A stretch of 64,000 bases of DNA from BACL27 sp947488385. GTDB taxonomy: Bacteria; Actinomycetota; Acidimicrobiia; Acidimicrobiales; Ilumatobacteraceae. The translations under genes and the position numbers were made by a program. The notes under the pieces are model-generated. The model was not told the origin of the DNA, did no database searches, and worked only from the letters and a program-made list of their open reading frames with translations. Below, piece after piece: positions 35,154 to 43,264 of the stretch. The stretch's first letter is position 1. Each line of letters begins with the position of its first letter. Location: positions 124,001-188,000 of the forward strand of contig CAXNMJ010000004.1 of assembly GCA_964203655.1 (NCBI GenBank), written 5' to 3'.

Positions 35154-35969
35154 TTACCGATGGTCAATATGGTCACGTGCTTGCGCGGCGATCAACGCTG
35201 CCCGCAAAAGAGCGCCCTGTTCAACAAGCTCAGCAAACATATCGAGAGCTTGCTGGCGCGCAGCTGGATTGCGTTGACGCATCAACGGCACGACTCTGCT
35301 CTCAAAAAGTGAAACCTCTTGATCTGCTGCTGATCTCCACGCTTTCAAATGGCGTGATTCAATACCAAGTTCAATGAACCGTGCCGAGGCTTGAAGAATT
35401 TGTAAATCTACTTCGTCGTAGAGATCAGTCGAACCCACACGTTGTGCGCGAACAATTCCGAATCGCTCAAGTTCAACAAGAGTCTTTTCGGTGATATTTG
35501 CCGCAGCGATAATCTCTTTGCGATTAAAAGAAGCGTCAGCAATCACTTCTTGCTTTGGCTGCAACTTTGCAATCTTGCCGGCTGGCTGGGTCGCTACTGC
35601 AACCTCTGGAGCTTTGTTTAGTTTTTGACTTGCAGCCGGGTGGCCTTGTCCGCGAGGTGCAGGAATATGACCCAATCCGCGTGGTGCGGTTATCTCGTCG
35701 TCGCGCAACATTCCGTCGCTTGTGTCACCTTCAAGGCGTGTTCGAATAACTTTCAATGGCAAGTAATTTTCACGTTGCTCGCGCAGAATAAATTTCAAGC
35801 GATCTACTTCGGCTTGCGAGAACTTTCGGTAACCAGATGCAGTTCGTTCTGGTTCAATCAATCCTTGGCTCTCAAGAAAGCGGATTTTTGAGATCGTTAT
35901 CTCGGGAAACTCTTCAAGCAATAGCGCAAGCACTTCCCCGATCGATAAAAAGCTGCGTGCAGTGTTCAT
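35154..35969 (-). CDS. ftsR: MerR-family regulator, FtsR-like
   Basis: A 271-residue regulator with the head SIGEVLALLLEEFPEITISKIRFLESQGLIEPERTASGYRKFS. This matches the Rv1828/FtsR group, which in corynebacteria activates the cell-division gene ftsZ. A variable linker (about residues 95-150, including the near-repeat GLGHIPAPRGQGH) leads to a second winged helix-like domain (FNRKEIIAAANITEKTLVELERFGIV). Cysteines for metal sensing are absent. It follows garA, as in mycobacteria. The FtsR assignment rests on gene order and N-terminal similarity. Confidence 0.85.
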   Translation of the reverse strand: MNTARSFLSIGEVLALLLEEFPEITISKIRFLESQGLIEPERTASGYRKFSQAEVDRLKFILREQRENYLPLKVIRTRLEGDTSDGMLRDDEITAPRGLGHIPAPRGQGHPAASQKLNKAPEVAVATQPAGKIAKLQPKQEVIADASFNRKEIIAAANITEKTLVELERFGIVRAQRVGSTDLYDEVDLQILQASARFIELGIESRHLKAWRSAADQEVSLFESRVVPLMRQRNPAARQQALDMFAELVEQGALLRAALIAAQARDHIDHR

Positions 35970-36000
35970 AAGTTCGAATTACCTGAAACAGTTAATTCTG

Positions 36001-36489
36001 TCATGACAAAATATCAGACTTGCTGAAAAGGACCATTCGAAATTTGCCCACTTGCAGTTCATCGCCATGCTTAAGAGCGAATTCATCAACTCTCGTCTGA
36101 TTGACGTATGTTCCGTTCAATGAGCCCAAGTCGCGCACAATTAAAGCACTCGCCGTCTTAATCACTTCAGCGTGGCGCCGAGACACTGTTATGTCGTCAA
36201 GCAAAATATCGCTTTCAGGGTGCCTTCCGATAAGTGTTACATCTTTGCTCAACGTAAATCGACTGCCAGTCATATCACCAGAGCGAATTACAAGTACACC
36301 GTGACCGTGAACATCGCCGAGTCGAATCGACGCATTATCGCTCGACCCTGGTAGGTCTTGCAGCGCATCAACTTGGGCGATTACCACGGTGCGTTCATCG
36401 GGCATGTCTAAAACAGCGCCGCACGAAGAACAAAACGAAGAGCTAGGTGGATTGCGATGGCCGCATTGGTTGCAAAAAACGTAAGACAT
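36001..36489 (-). CDS. garA: GarA/OdhI-like FHA-domain protein with N-terminal zinc ribbon
   Basis: Phosphothreonine-switch protein that in mycobacteria and corynebacteria controls 2-oxoglutarate dehydrogenase and glutamate metabolism. From ATG 36489 it has 162 residues. The C-terminal FHA domain shows LIGRHPESDI, SRRHAE and LGSLNGTYVN. The phospho-acceptor segment DERTVVI precedes it, where GarA has ETTS. Unlike mycobacterial GarA, the N-terminus is a zinc ribbon (CNQCG and CSSCG). A GAGGG ribosome site lies just upstream, within the gcvH-garA junction. Confidence 0.88.
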   Translation of the reverse strand: MSYVFCNQCGHRNPPSSSFCSSCGAVLDMPDERTVVIAQVDALQDLPGSSDNASIRLGDVHGHGVLVIRSGDMTGSRFTLSKDVTLIGRHPESDILLDDITVSRRHAEVIKTASALIVRDLGSLNGTYVNQTRVDEFALKHGDELQVGKFRMVLFSKSDILS

Positions 36490-36495
36490 CAACCC

Positions 36496-36876
36496 TCAAC
36501 CCTCAATCAACTGTCGATATGCCGAGGCATCTAAAAGACTGTTTGCACTTGCTGGATCATCTACTGCGATCTCAAAAATCCAACCTGATTCATACGGATC
36601 AGAATTGATCAATCCAGGGTTCTCAACCAAAGTTTCATTCACATTGCTTATTGTGCCAGCAATCGGCGTATAAACATCTGAAACGCTCTTTGTACTTTCT
36701 ACTTCGCTACATGTTGCCCCTGCAGGCAGCAACTCACCGACAATTGGCAACTGAACAAACACAACATCGCCAAGAGCATCTTGTGCGTAGTCAGTTACAC
36801 CGATTCGCGCTTGCTTGCCCGTCAAGACAACCCACTGATGATCTGGTGAGTAACGACGATCATCGGGAATCTTCAT
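36496..36876 (-). CDS. gcvH: glycine cleavage system H protein
   Basis: Lipoyl carrier of the glycine cleavage complex, 126 residues. The lipoylated lysine is in the loop VESTKSVSDVY near residue 61, and the surrounding hammerhead fold is recognisable (HQWVV, GITDYAQDALGDVVFVQLP). The gcvP and gcvT partners are not in this window. Placement before garA is conserved in mycobacteria (Rv1826-Rv1827) and links glycine and glutamate metabolism. The ATG is supported by TAACTT-N6-ATG. Confidence 0.96.
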   Translation of the reverse strand: MKIPDDRRYSPDHQWVVLTGKQARIGVTDYAQDALGDVVFVQLPIVGELLPAGATCSEVESTKSVSDVYTPIAGTISNVNETLVENPGLINSDPYESGWIFEIAVDDPASANSLLDASAYRQLIEG

Positions 36877-36882
36877 AACCCA

Positions 36883-36888
36883 AAGTTA
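36883..36888 (-). promoter_or_regulatory. -10 element, leaderless start of gcvH
   Basis: TAACTT on the minus strand followed by six bases and ATG at 36876. It lies inside the junction with the end of pgsA. Confidence 0.55.
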
Positions 36889-37464
36889 GCCCCGACGAAG
36901 CGCTCGTCCCGAATGAAGGTTTTGTCGAATCTTGGGAATATAACCAAAAGCTGTCGCGTACGACATGGTCAAACCCGGGACCGCAAAAACCCAAGCCGCA
37001 ACCAGCACCCATTGCGCCCCCCGACCGTCGTCAGCGGCCAACAACATCAACGGAACGGCAAACATCATCAAGAACGTATAGCGCTTACCCCAAACGCTGA
37101 CGGCGAAACGTTGCATGCCAAACAAAGTTGCGATTGCCATTGCCAATGCCACCGCAATTTCGCGAAACAAGATCGCCGCAGCCAGCCACATCGGCATTGA
37201 GTTGTCAATCACAATTGCTAACACTGCGACTATGAAAAGACCGCGATCAACGCTCGGGTCGAATATGGCCCCGAAGTTGCTTTGTTGATTAAATCTGCGT
37301 GCAACCCAGCCATCAATCCAGTCAGTTGCGCCAAGTCCACCGAGCAACCATGCTGCGCCCGCTTTGTCTTCGACAGCAAAGAGCAACCATAGAAAAACTG
37401 GCAAACAAAACAAACGAACCAAGGTGATCAAGTTAGGCATGGTCAACAGTCGGTCTGATGGCAT
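36886..37464 (-). CDS. pgsA: CDP-alcohol phosphatidyltransferase (PgsA-like)
   Basis: Membrane enzyme that joins CDP-diacylglycerol to an alcohol, probably glycerol-3-phosphate, in phospholipid synthesis. The signature D-x2-DG-x2-AR-x8-G-x3-D-x3-D is present as DWIDGWVARRF through FGAIFDPSVD. Several hydrophobic spans surround it. From ATG 37464 it has 192 residues. The longer frame to 37527 would overlap the divergent HIT gene, and TACGCT-N6 marks 37464. Whether it makes phosphatidylglycerophosphate or another lipid is not decided. Confidence 0.88.
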   Translation of the reverse strand: MPSDRLLTMPNLITLVRLFCLPVFLWLLFAVEDKAGAAWLLGGLGATDWIDGWVARRFNQQSNFGAIFDPSVDRGLFIVAVLAIVIDNSMPMWLAAAILFREIAVALAMAIATLFGMQRFAVSVWGKRYTFLMMFAVPLMLLAADDGRGAQWVLVAAWVFAVPGLTMSYATAFGYIPKIRQNLHSGRALRRG

Positions 37465-37470
37465 GACACG

Positions 37471-37476
37471 AGCGTA
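37471..37476 (-). promoter_or_regulatory. -10 element, leaderless start of pgsA
   Basis: TACGCT on the minus strand followed by six bases and ATG at 37464. It is the mirror image of the HIT promoter 17 bases away. Confidence 0.6.
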
Positions 37477-37493
37477 CAAGTCACCCAATGCCC

Positions 37494-37499
37494 TACGCT
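37494..37499 (+). promoter_or_regulatory. -10 element, leaderless start of HIT gene
   Basis: TACGCT followed by six bases and GTG at 37506. Confidence 0.6.
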
Positions 37500-37505
37500 G
37501 AATGC

Positions 37506-37928
37506 GTGACATCCACACTTTTTTCACGAATAATCAACCATGAAATACCTGGCACATTTGTTTATCGCGATGATCTATGTGTCGGCTTCATGACGATCAG
37601 CCCAATCACAACCGGACACACCCTGGTTGTACCAATCAAAGAAGTTGACCAGTGGACGGACCTAACTGCAGATTTGAATAGTCATTTATTCGGAGTTGCC
37701 AAAATTATCGGCGATGCAACAAAGCGTGCTTTTAACTGCGAACGCATTGCACTGGTAATTGCCGGATACGAAATTCCACACTGTCATCTACATGTGATCC
37801 CAAGCAACTCAATGGCAGATCTTGAATTTGCTAACGCAAGAACGAACGTTCCGCGCGAAGAACTAGAAGAGGCGGCCCGACGAATCATCGTCGAGTTGCG
37901 CAATGCTGGAGTTGCCGGCGCGATCTAG
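37506..37928 (+). CDS. HIT-family nucleotide hydrolase/transferase
   Basis: Histidine-triad protein of 140 residues from GTG 37506. The triad HCHLHVIP is near residue 98 and the N-terminal TLFSRIINHEIPGTFVYRD is typical of the bacterial Hint group, which act on nucleoside phosphoramidates or dinucleoside polyphosphates. The longer frame from 37488 is rejected because TACGCT-N6-GTG marks 37506. The last 66 bases overlap the 3' end of the SRAP gene on the opposite strand. Confidence 0.9.
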   Translation: MTSTLFSRIINHEIPGTFVYRDDLCVGFMTISPITTGHTLVVPIKEVDQWTDLTADLNSHLFGVAKIIGDATKRAFNCERIALVIAGYEIPHCHLHVIPSNSMADLEFANARTNVPREELEEAARRIIVELRNAGVAGAI

Positions 37929-38549
37929 TCGACTCGTTGGTTCGCTCTTCACAATCTCGTTTTTTGCTGCAACCAGCAAGTCGTGTGGCAGCGCTTTAGA
38001 TTCACCCAACCAAATGTCAACTGAGTCGCGCTCAAGAATTACTGGCATGCGGTGATGAATTGGTGAAAGTATCTCGTTTGCTTCGGTCGTGATAATTGTG
38101 CAAGTTCGCAATAACGAACTGTCTGGTTGCTTCCATATTGTCCACAAACCCGCAAGTGTCATTGGCTGTTCATCGACACGAGTTATGTAGTGCGCCTGTT
38201 TCTTTGGTTTTTTCGTCTCACTCGCCAGATTCTGCCATTCATAAAAACCTTGTATCGGCAAAATGCATCTGTGCTCTGAAACTAGATTTCTGAAGCTCGG
38301 TTTTTCAGTCAAGGTTTCGCTTCTCGCATTGATCATGCTGGCGGCACGAGTCTTGTCTTTAGACCAACTTGGTACAAGACCCCACGACATTACGTCGAGC
38401 ACTCGCCCAACGTCTTGCCGATGTAAGACATAAACCAAAGTCGTAGGCGCAACATTGAAATTCGAAGACAATTCATCTGTTAAAAATTGCGCGTCATAGA
38501 CCGATGCGAAATCTTTACCACTTGCTATCGAGTTGAACCTTCCGCACAT
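37863..38549 (-). CDS. SOS-response-associated peptidase (SRAP/YedK-HMCES)
   Basis: A 228-residue SRAP-domain protein. These shield abasic sites in single-stranded DNA through a thiazolidine link to Cys2, here in the N-terminal MCGRF. Other conserved positions are the Asn in FNVAPT, the NARSET motif, the Glu in IQGFYEWQ and the His in HHRMPVIL. Its end overlaps HIT by 66 bases, an antiparallel overlap rarely seen among the neighbours. A TAACGC hexamer six bases before the ATG is a near match to the leaderless layout. Confidence 0.94.
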   Translation of the reverse strand: MCGRFNSIASGKDFASVYDAQFLTDELSSNFNVAPTTLVYVLHRQDVGRVLDVMSWGLVPSWSKDKTRAASMINARSETLTEKPSFRNLVSEHRCILPIQGFYEWQNLASETKKPKKQAHYITRVDEQPMTLAGLWTIWKQPDSSLLRTCTIITTEANEILSPIHHRMPVILERDSVDIWLGESKALPHDLLVAAKNEIVKSEPTSRLDRAGNSSIAQLDDDSSGRLF

Positions 38550-38558
38550 TTGGCAGCG

Positions 38559-39269
38559 TTATTGAATCAGCCCATTTGGGGTGGCGAAGATCCAAACAAG
38601 AATCGGAGTCAGAATTAAACCAGGCAACAATGAGCCGAGTCGAATTTTCTTTATTTCAAGCAGGTTGATGCCGATCGCCATTACTGCCAATCCACCAGCT
38701 GCAAAGAGTTCAAGTCGCATGCGATCATCTAACAGTGAGTCGAGCGAAGCACCAAACACTGTCAATGTGCCTTGCACGACAAAGACGCTCGCAGCGCTGA
38801 ACAAAGCCCCAACTCCGTAGAGAGCCGAAAAGATAATCGTCATGAAACCATCGAGGGTGCCCTTGATTATGTACAGCTGAGGAGTCTTACCACTTGCGTC
38901 TTCAATCGCACCAAGAATCGTCAACGGTCCGATACAGAACAGCAAAGTTGCCGTAACGAAGCCGTTCACAAATTTGCTTTCACCAGCATTTTTGGCGAAT
39001 TTACGACGCAAAAATTCTCCAAGCGATGCAAGTCGATCTTCAATTTTCAAAAACTCACCGATAATTGCTCCGACGACCATGCCAACCAAAGGGAACACCA
39101 TGTTGTCGGTGTTCATGACATCGCGTAGCCCGATTGCAAGTGTCACCAATCCGATTACTTGAACGATTATCACTCGCACGCGATCTGGGATTTTGTCGCC
39201 GATCAATAATCCCAGTCCGCCGCCAGCCAGCACGGTGAACGTGTTAATTAAAGTTCCGAGGCCTCGCAT
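38559..39269 (-). CDS. DUF554 family membrane protein (YdfK/YqgA-like)
   Basis: Polytopic inner-membrane protein of 236 residues with six to seven hydrophobic spans. Family landmarks are the N-terminal GTLINTFTVLAGGGLGLLIG, VGMVVGAIIGEFLKIEDRL, and the central FVTATLLFCIGPLTILGAIEDA. The function of DUF554 is unknown; a transport role is often guessed. It begins ten bases after the hydroxyacid dehydrogenase stop on the same strand and so belongs to that transcript. Confidence 0.9.
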   Translation of the reverse strand: MRGLGTLINTFTVLAGGGLGLLIGDKIPDRVRVIIVQVIGLVTLAIGLRDVMNTDNMVFPLVGMVVGAIIGEFLKIEDRLASLGEFLRRKFAKNAGESKFVNGFVTATLLFCIGPLTILGAIEDASGKTPQLYIIKGTLDGFMTIIFSALYGVGALFSAASVFVVQGTLTVFGASLDSLLDDRMRLELFAAGGLAVMAIGINLLEIKKIRLGSLLPGLILTPILVWIFATPNGLIQ

Positions 39270-39279
39270 TAAACAACAA

Positions 39280-40245
39280 TCAACTCACTTGCGTTAACGG
39301 TGAGTTGCCCGTTGCAATCGCTACAGCGTTCTTGGCTGCCAGAGTTGCCATCGCATCACGCGTTTGTGTTGTCGCCGAACCAAGGTGTGGAATCAAAACC
39401 ACGTCATCTCGCCCGATCAGTCCGGCGTTGATCTTGGGTTCAAATTCAAAAACGTCGAGACCAGCACCAGCTATCTCTTTGGCTTCAAGTGCATTAACTA
39501 GAGCTTGCTCGTCAACAATTGGTCCGCGCGCGGTATTGACAAGAAATGCAGAATTTTTCATCATCGCAAACTGGGTTGCACCAATTAAGTGATGAGTCGC
39601 CTCATTTGACGGACAGTGGATCGACACAACGTCGCTTGTCTTGAGAAGTTCTTCGAGTGAAACTTTTTTCGCGCCAAGTTCTGTCGCAACTTTAGAATCA
39701 ATCTCGCTGCGTGAAAAGTAAATAATCGACATACCGCAGGCTTTTGCACGTCGTGCTGTCGCGATTCCGATTGCACCCATACCAACCACCCCGAGAACTC
39801 GGTTTGTTATGCCAGTACCAAGCATGTAAAACATGCCCCACTGCCACGGTGTTTGACTGCGAATCACTCGTTCGCCCTCTGCAAGACGACGGGTCACCAT
39901 CAAGATAAGCGCCAATGCGATGTCGGCAGTTGCGTCGGTCAACACACCAGGTGTATTAGTCACCAAAACGTTTCGCGATTTGCACGCCGCAACATCAATG
40001 TTGTTGTAACCAACCGCAACGTTACAAACGGCTTTCAATTGGGGCCCTGCGGCTTGAAGAAGTTCTTCGTCAACTCGCTCAGTCAGCAAAGTGATCAAGA
40101 CATCAGCACCTTTAACCTTCTCGAGCAATTCTTGGCGACTGATTGCGGTGTCGTTCATCCATGCGTCTGGTGTGAAGCCTGCTTGACGAAGAACTTCTAG
40201 ACCCGCATTAGGTATCTTGCCTGTTACTACTAACCGCAAACTCAC
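39280..40245 (-). CDS. D-2-hydroxyacid dehydrogenase (glyoxylate/hydroxypyruvate reductase-like)
   Basis: NAD(P)-dependent dehydrogenase reducing a 2-oxoacid such as glyoxylate or hydroxypyruvate. It shows the nucleotide-binding loop VVGMGAIG, the catalytic Arg in NTARGPIVDE, the Glu in FEFEP and the His in IPHLGSAT. From GTG 40245 it has 321 residues; that GTG overlaps the aminotransferase stop (GTGA), so the longer frame to 40260 is not needed. An aminotransferase before a hydroxypyruvate reductase would fit glycine/serine-glyoxylate turnover. Confidence 0.88.
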   Translation of the reverse strand: MSLRLVVTGKIPNAGLEVLRQAGFTPDAWMNDTAISRQELLEKVKGADVLITLLTERVDEELLQAAGPQLKAVCNVAVGYNNIDVAACKSRNVLVTNTPGVLTDATADIALALILMVTRRLAEGERVIRSQTPWQWGMFYMLGTGITNRVLGVVGMGAIGIATARRAKACGMSIIYFSRSEIDSKVATELGAKKVSLEELLKTSDVVSIHCPSNEATHHLIGATQFAMMKNSAFLVNTARGPIVDEQALVNALEAKEIAGAGLDVFEFEPKINAGLIGRDDVVLIPHLGSATTQTRDAMATLAAKNAVAIATGNSPLTQVS

Positions 40246-41438
40246 TTCGAACTGACCCATTCAGACAAACGCGCGAGACCTTTGTCAATCTTGTCGTTGT
40301 TGATACCGCTGTAGGCGAGCCGAATATAGTTACCGGTTTCGTCATCTGCGGGCCGACCAAAGTGACGTCGTGTGCAAAAAGACATTCCAGAATTGTGCAA
40401 CGCATCAAGCGCAAAATCAGCAACATCTTTGTGTCCGGTGCGCTTCATGGTTTCTGAAACTTCTGGGAACACATAGAACGCGCTATTTGGTGTGTGCACT
40501 CGCATGCCAGGCACGCTGCCTATTCCGGCAATAGTTGCGTCACGTCGAGTCTTTAGCACACGCAATAACTCGTTTGCCCCAGACTGGTCACCGTTGATCG
40601 CCTCGACGCCAGCCCACTGTACGAATTGCGCAGTGCAACTCTCTTCGTTGGTATTGAGTTTTGAAATACGATCAACAATTTCTTTAGGACCAATTGCTGC
40701 ACCAAGTCGCCAACCAGTCATCGCAAATTTTTTGGAAAATGTATAGAGAATTACTGTGCGCTCTTGCATACCTGGCAACGAAATGATGCTCTTACTTTCG
40801 CCCGCATAGCGGATGTCAAAATACGCTTCATCTGACAACACCCAAAGGTTGTGCTTGTTGGCTAAATCTGCGAGAGCTTGACGCTCTTCATCCGTCATTT
40901 CAGCAGCAAGCGGGTTCTGTTGGTCGTTTAGAACGAGTGCCTTGGTTTTATTCGTAATTTTCGACTTCAAATAGTCGAGATCAATCTGAAAACCGTTTGG
41001 TGTGTCGAGATAGCGATACGGAACAGCAACGCCGTCATTAAATTCGATTTGGCTTTCATAAATCGGAAACCCAGGATTCGGATAAAGAACTTCATCGCCT
41101 GGGTTCATCACTGCACGCAGGAACTTGCCGATCACAGGCTTGCCACCTGGCTGTACGGCAACATTCTCTGGCGCAAAAACAACGTTGCGCTGTTTTCCAA
41201 GACTCTCGGCCAACGCCAGACGCAGAGGCGCGATGCCAGCGTTTGGACAGTATCCAGTTTTTCCTTCACTCACGGCGCGCTGCATCGCAGCCGACACATT
41301 GGCCGGAGTCGCGAGATTCAAATCACCAAGATGAAACGGGAAAACCTCGTTACCTTTTGCCAACCAATCTGCAGCGGTTGCCGCAACAGCAAATGCAGTT
41401 TCTGTTCCGAGACGATTCAAACGATCTGCTAATTTCAC
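40242..41438 (-). CDS. class I/II aminotransferase (aspartate-aminotransferase fold)
   Basis: A 398-residue PLP enzyme of fold type I. The Schiff-base lysine is in YTFSKKFAMTGWRLG, and other PLP contacts are in YPNPGFPIY, NDQQNPL and LSDEAYFDIRY. It lacks obvious features of the MalY or histidinol-phosphate groups. The amino donor is unknown; the translationally coupled hydroxyacid dehydrogenase suggests that the 2-oxoacid product, or a glyoxylate-like acceptor, is metabolised next. The start is GTG, with GGGGA five bases upstream and a TATAGAT promoter just before it, so this transcript has a short leader. Confidence 0.85.
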   Translation of the reverse strand: MKLADRLNRLGTETAFAVAATAADWLAKGNEVFPFHLGDLNLATPANVSAAMQRAVSEGKTGYCPNAGIAPLRLALAESLGKQRNVVFAPENVAVQPGGKPVIGKFLRAVMNPGDEVLYPNPGFPIYESQIEFNDGVAVPYRYLDTPNGFQIDLDYLKSKITNKTKALVLNDQQNPLAAEMTDEERQALADLANKHNLWVLSDEAYFDIRYAGESKSIISLPGMQERTVILYTFSKKFAMTGWRLGAAIGPKEIVDRISKLNTNEESCTAQFVQWAGVEAINGDQSGANELLRVLKTRRDATIAGIGSVPGMRVHTPNSAFYVFPEVSETMKRTGHKDVADFALDALHNSGMSFCTRRHFGRPADDETGNYIRLAYSGINNDKIDKGLARLSEWVSSK

Positions 41439-41515
41439 TTTTCCCCGCTATCTATACGTGTCAGCTTTACAGTTCGTTAAATCCTAGACGAAGTCTAAAA
41501 ACAACTAACTAACAG

Positions 41516-41590
41516 TCGGGCTGGCGGGATTTGAACCCACGACCTCTTGTCCCCCAGACAAGCACGCTAACCAAGCTGCGCCACAGCCCG
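41516..41590 (-). tRNA. tRNA-Pro, anticodon GGG
   Basis: A complete cloverleaf reads on the minus strand. The acceptor stem CGGGCTG pairs with CAGCCCG, the D arm contains AGCTTGGTTAGC, the anticodon stem CTTGT/ACAAG holds the loop CTGGGGG, and the T arm contains GGTTCAAATCC. The anticodon is GGG, proline. CCA is not encoded. It lies between the aminotransferase and a zinc-ribbon gene. Confidence 0.93.
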
Positions 41591-41619
41591 TTCTTTGCAA
41601 TGGCGTCTGTCAAGGTATC

Positions 41620-41883
41620 TCAGATAAATAGCGACACCACACGCCACGAAATATAAATCACGAGTGCAGAGACCAAAAGTTTGAAATGCCACGGAGCCTT
41701 TTCGTCTTGCCCGTCTGTGCGGGCCAGGGCACGTAGGTCGAGAGTCTTGGCCGTTACAAGTGGCTCAATTAACCGGCCGTTTATGTCTGTCTGCCCAATT
41801 GTTGCTCCACATTTGGGGCAACAACCTTCGACTGTCAAAGTATTCGGTACAAAATATTTTGCGCACGGATCACACCATGGCAT
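41620..41883 (-). CDS. zinc-ribbon membrane protein of unknown function
   Basis: An 87-residue protein with an N-terminal zinc ribbon (CDPC and CPKC), a polar linker and one C-terminal hydrophobic helix (about residues 66-85). The ribbon faces the cytosol if the tail anchors the protein. It follows der by six bases on the same strand and is probably cotranscribed with it. No function is known. Confidence 0.7.
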   Translation of the reverse strand: MPWCDPCAKYFVPNTLTVEGCCPKCGATIGQTDINGRLIEPLVTAKTLDLRALARTDGQDEKAPWHFKLLVSALVIYISWRVVSLFI

Positions 41884-41889
41884 GGCGAA

Positions 41890-43221
41890 TTACTCTGCCC
41901 GCTTTCGCACGCGTATTTTGATCGGCACCGATCCAAATTCGAAACCTTCACGAATTGAACGCTCAAGATAACGCAAATATGTTGGTGGCAGTTCTTTATT
42001 CACGAACAAAGTAAACGTTGGTGGATCAGATGCGCCCTGCAACGCATAAAGCACTCGCCCGCCGCTTGGGGCCGGCTGTTGCTGTTGCGCACGTGCGATC
42101 ACTCGGTTGACGTCGCGGGTTGGCACGCGTCGGTGGTATTGCTCGATTGAGTCTTGCAATACTGGCAGAAGTTTTTGCACGCCCTTGCCGGTTAGCGCAC
42201 TCATCTTGAGCACTGGTGCATCGCCAACAAAAAATAATTTACGACCGATCTCAATATCAATCTCAGCGCGTTGATCGGCGTTGAGAATTTCCCACTTGTT
42301 CAGCACAACAACAACCGGACTACCTGAAGCATCAATGCGCTCGGCGAGACGCTGATCTTGACCCGTGATGCCTTCTGTTGCATCAATTACCAATAACGCA
42401 ATGTCAGATTCATCTACAGCTCGCAGTGCTCGAACGAACGAGTAATACTCGGTTGATTCGTCAACTCGACTTCGACGGCGCATACCTGCAGTGTCAACGA
42501 AAACGATCGGTCCGTCTGGTGTGTTAACCGAAGTGTCAATCGAGTCGCGAGTTGTTCCAGGCATGTCATGCACAACTGATCTGTCTTGCCCAACCAAACG
42601 GTTAAACAGCGTGCTCTTGCCTACATTTGGTCGACCGACAATTGAAACTCGCGGTACACCTGGCGTGCGATTCGCATCGTTGCGATCTGGCTTGACTTCT
42701 TCTCGATCATCACCTTCACGACGCGGCAAGCGAACAATCACTTCGTCTAAGACATCGCCTGCCTTGCGACCATGCAGAGCCGAAACCGGATACGGGTCTC
42801 CGAGACCAAGCGACAAAAATTCCCACTTATCAAATTCACGTTTGTCGGTGTCAACTTTGTTTGAGACAACCAAAACTTCTCGACCGCTGGTGCGCAACCA
42901 TTTGGCGATTGCCTGATCGTCATCAAGTACCCCAACTGTTGAGTCAACGACGAATAACACTAAATCTGCTTCTTTAACAGCCGACTCAACCTGACGACTC
43001 ACCTTGCTATCGAGTTCGGTTCCACCTGGCATCCATCCGCCGGTGTCGACGACATTGAAATGTCGACCCTGCCACTCGACCTGTCGCTCAAAGCGATCTC
43101 GGGTTACTCCTGGTTGGTCTTGCACGATTGCAACTTGAGAACCAAGAAAACGATTGAACAACGTGCTTTTGCCAACGTTTGGCCGACCAATGATGACAAC
43201 AGTTGCAAGGTTCGATGTCAC
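41890..43221 (-). CDS. der: ribosome-associated GTPase Der (EngA)
   Basis: Essential GTPase with two G domains in tandem and a KH-like C-terminal domain, needed for 50S ribosome assembly. Both domains show GRPNVGKST, DTxG-type G3 motifs (DTGGWM and DTAGMR) and NKxD-type G4 motifs (SNKVD and LNKWE). From GTG 43221 it has 443 residues. The upstream GTG at 43227 directly abuts a TAAACT hexamer, while 43221 is exactly six bases from it. Confidence 0.96.
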   Translation of the reverse strand: MTSNLATVVIIGRPNVGKSTLFNRFLGSQVAIVQDQPGVTRDRFERQVEWQGRHFNVVDTGGWMPGGTELDSKVSRQVESAVKEADLVLFVVDSTVGVLDDDQAIAKWLRTSGREVLVVSNKVDTDKREFDKWEFLSLGLGDPYPVSALHGRKAGDVLDEVIVRLPRREGDDREEVKPDRNDANRTPGVPRVSIVGRPNVGKSTLFNRLVGQDRSVVHDMPGTTRDSIDTSVNTPDGPIVFVDTAGMRRRSRVDESTEYYSFVRALRAVDESDIALLVIDATEGITGQDQRLAERIDASGSPVVVVLNKWEILNADQRAEIDIEIGRKLFFVGDAPVLKMSALTGKGVQKLLPVLQDSIEQYHRRVPTRDVNRVIARAQQQQPAPSGGRVLYALQGASDPPTFTLFVNKELPPTYLRYLERSIREGFEFGSVPIKIRVRKRAE

Positions 43222-43227
43222 GTTCAC

Positions 43228-43233
43228 AGTTTA
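43228..43233 (-). promoter_or_regulatory. -10 element, leaderless start of der
   Basis: TAAACT on the minus strand followed by six bases and GTG at 43221. Confidence 0.5.
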
Positions 43234-43264
43234 CCGTTGCAACTTCAAGGTAATCTTCGAAGCG

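Noticed and set aside
41470..41515. Hairpin TAGAC-GAA-GTCTA next to tRNA-Pro as its terminator
   Set aside because: The stem is only five base pairs, and the U-run lies before rather than after it in the tRNA direction.
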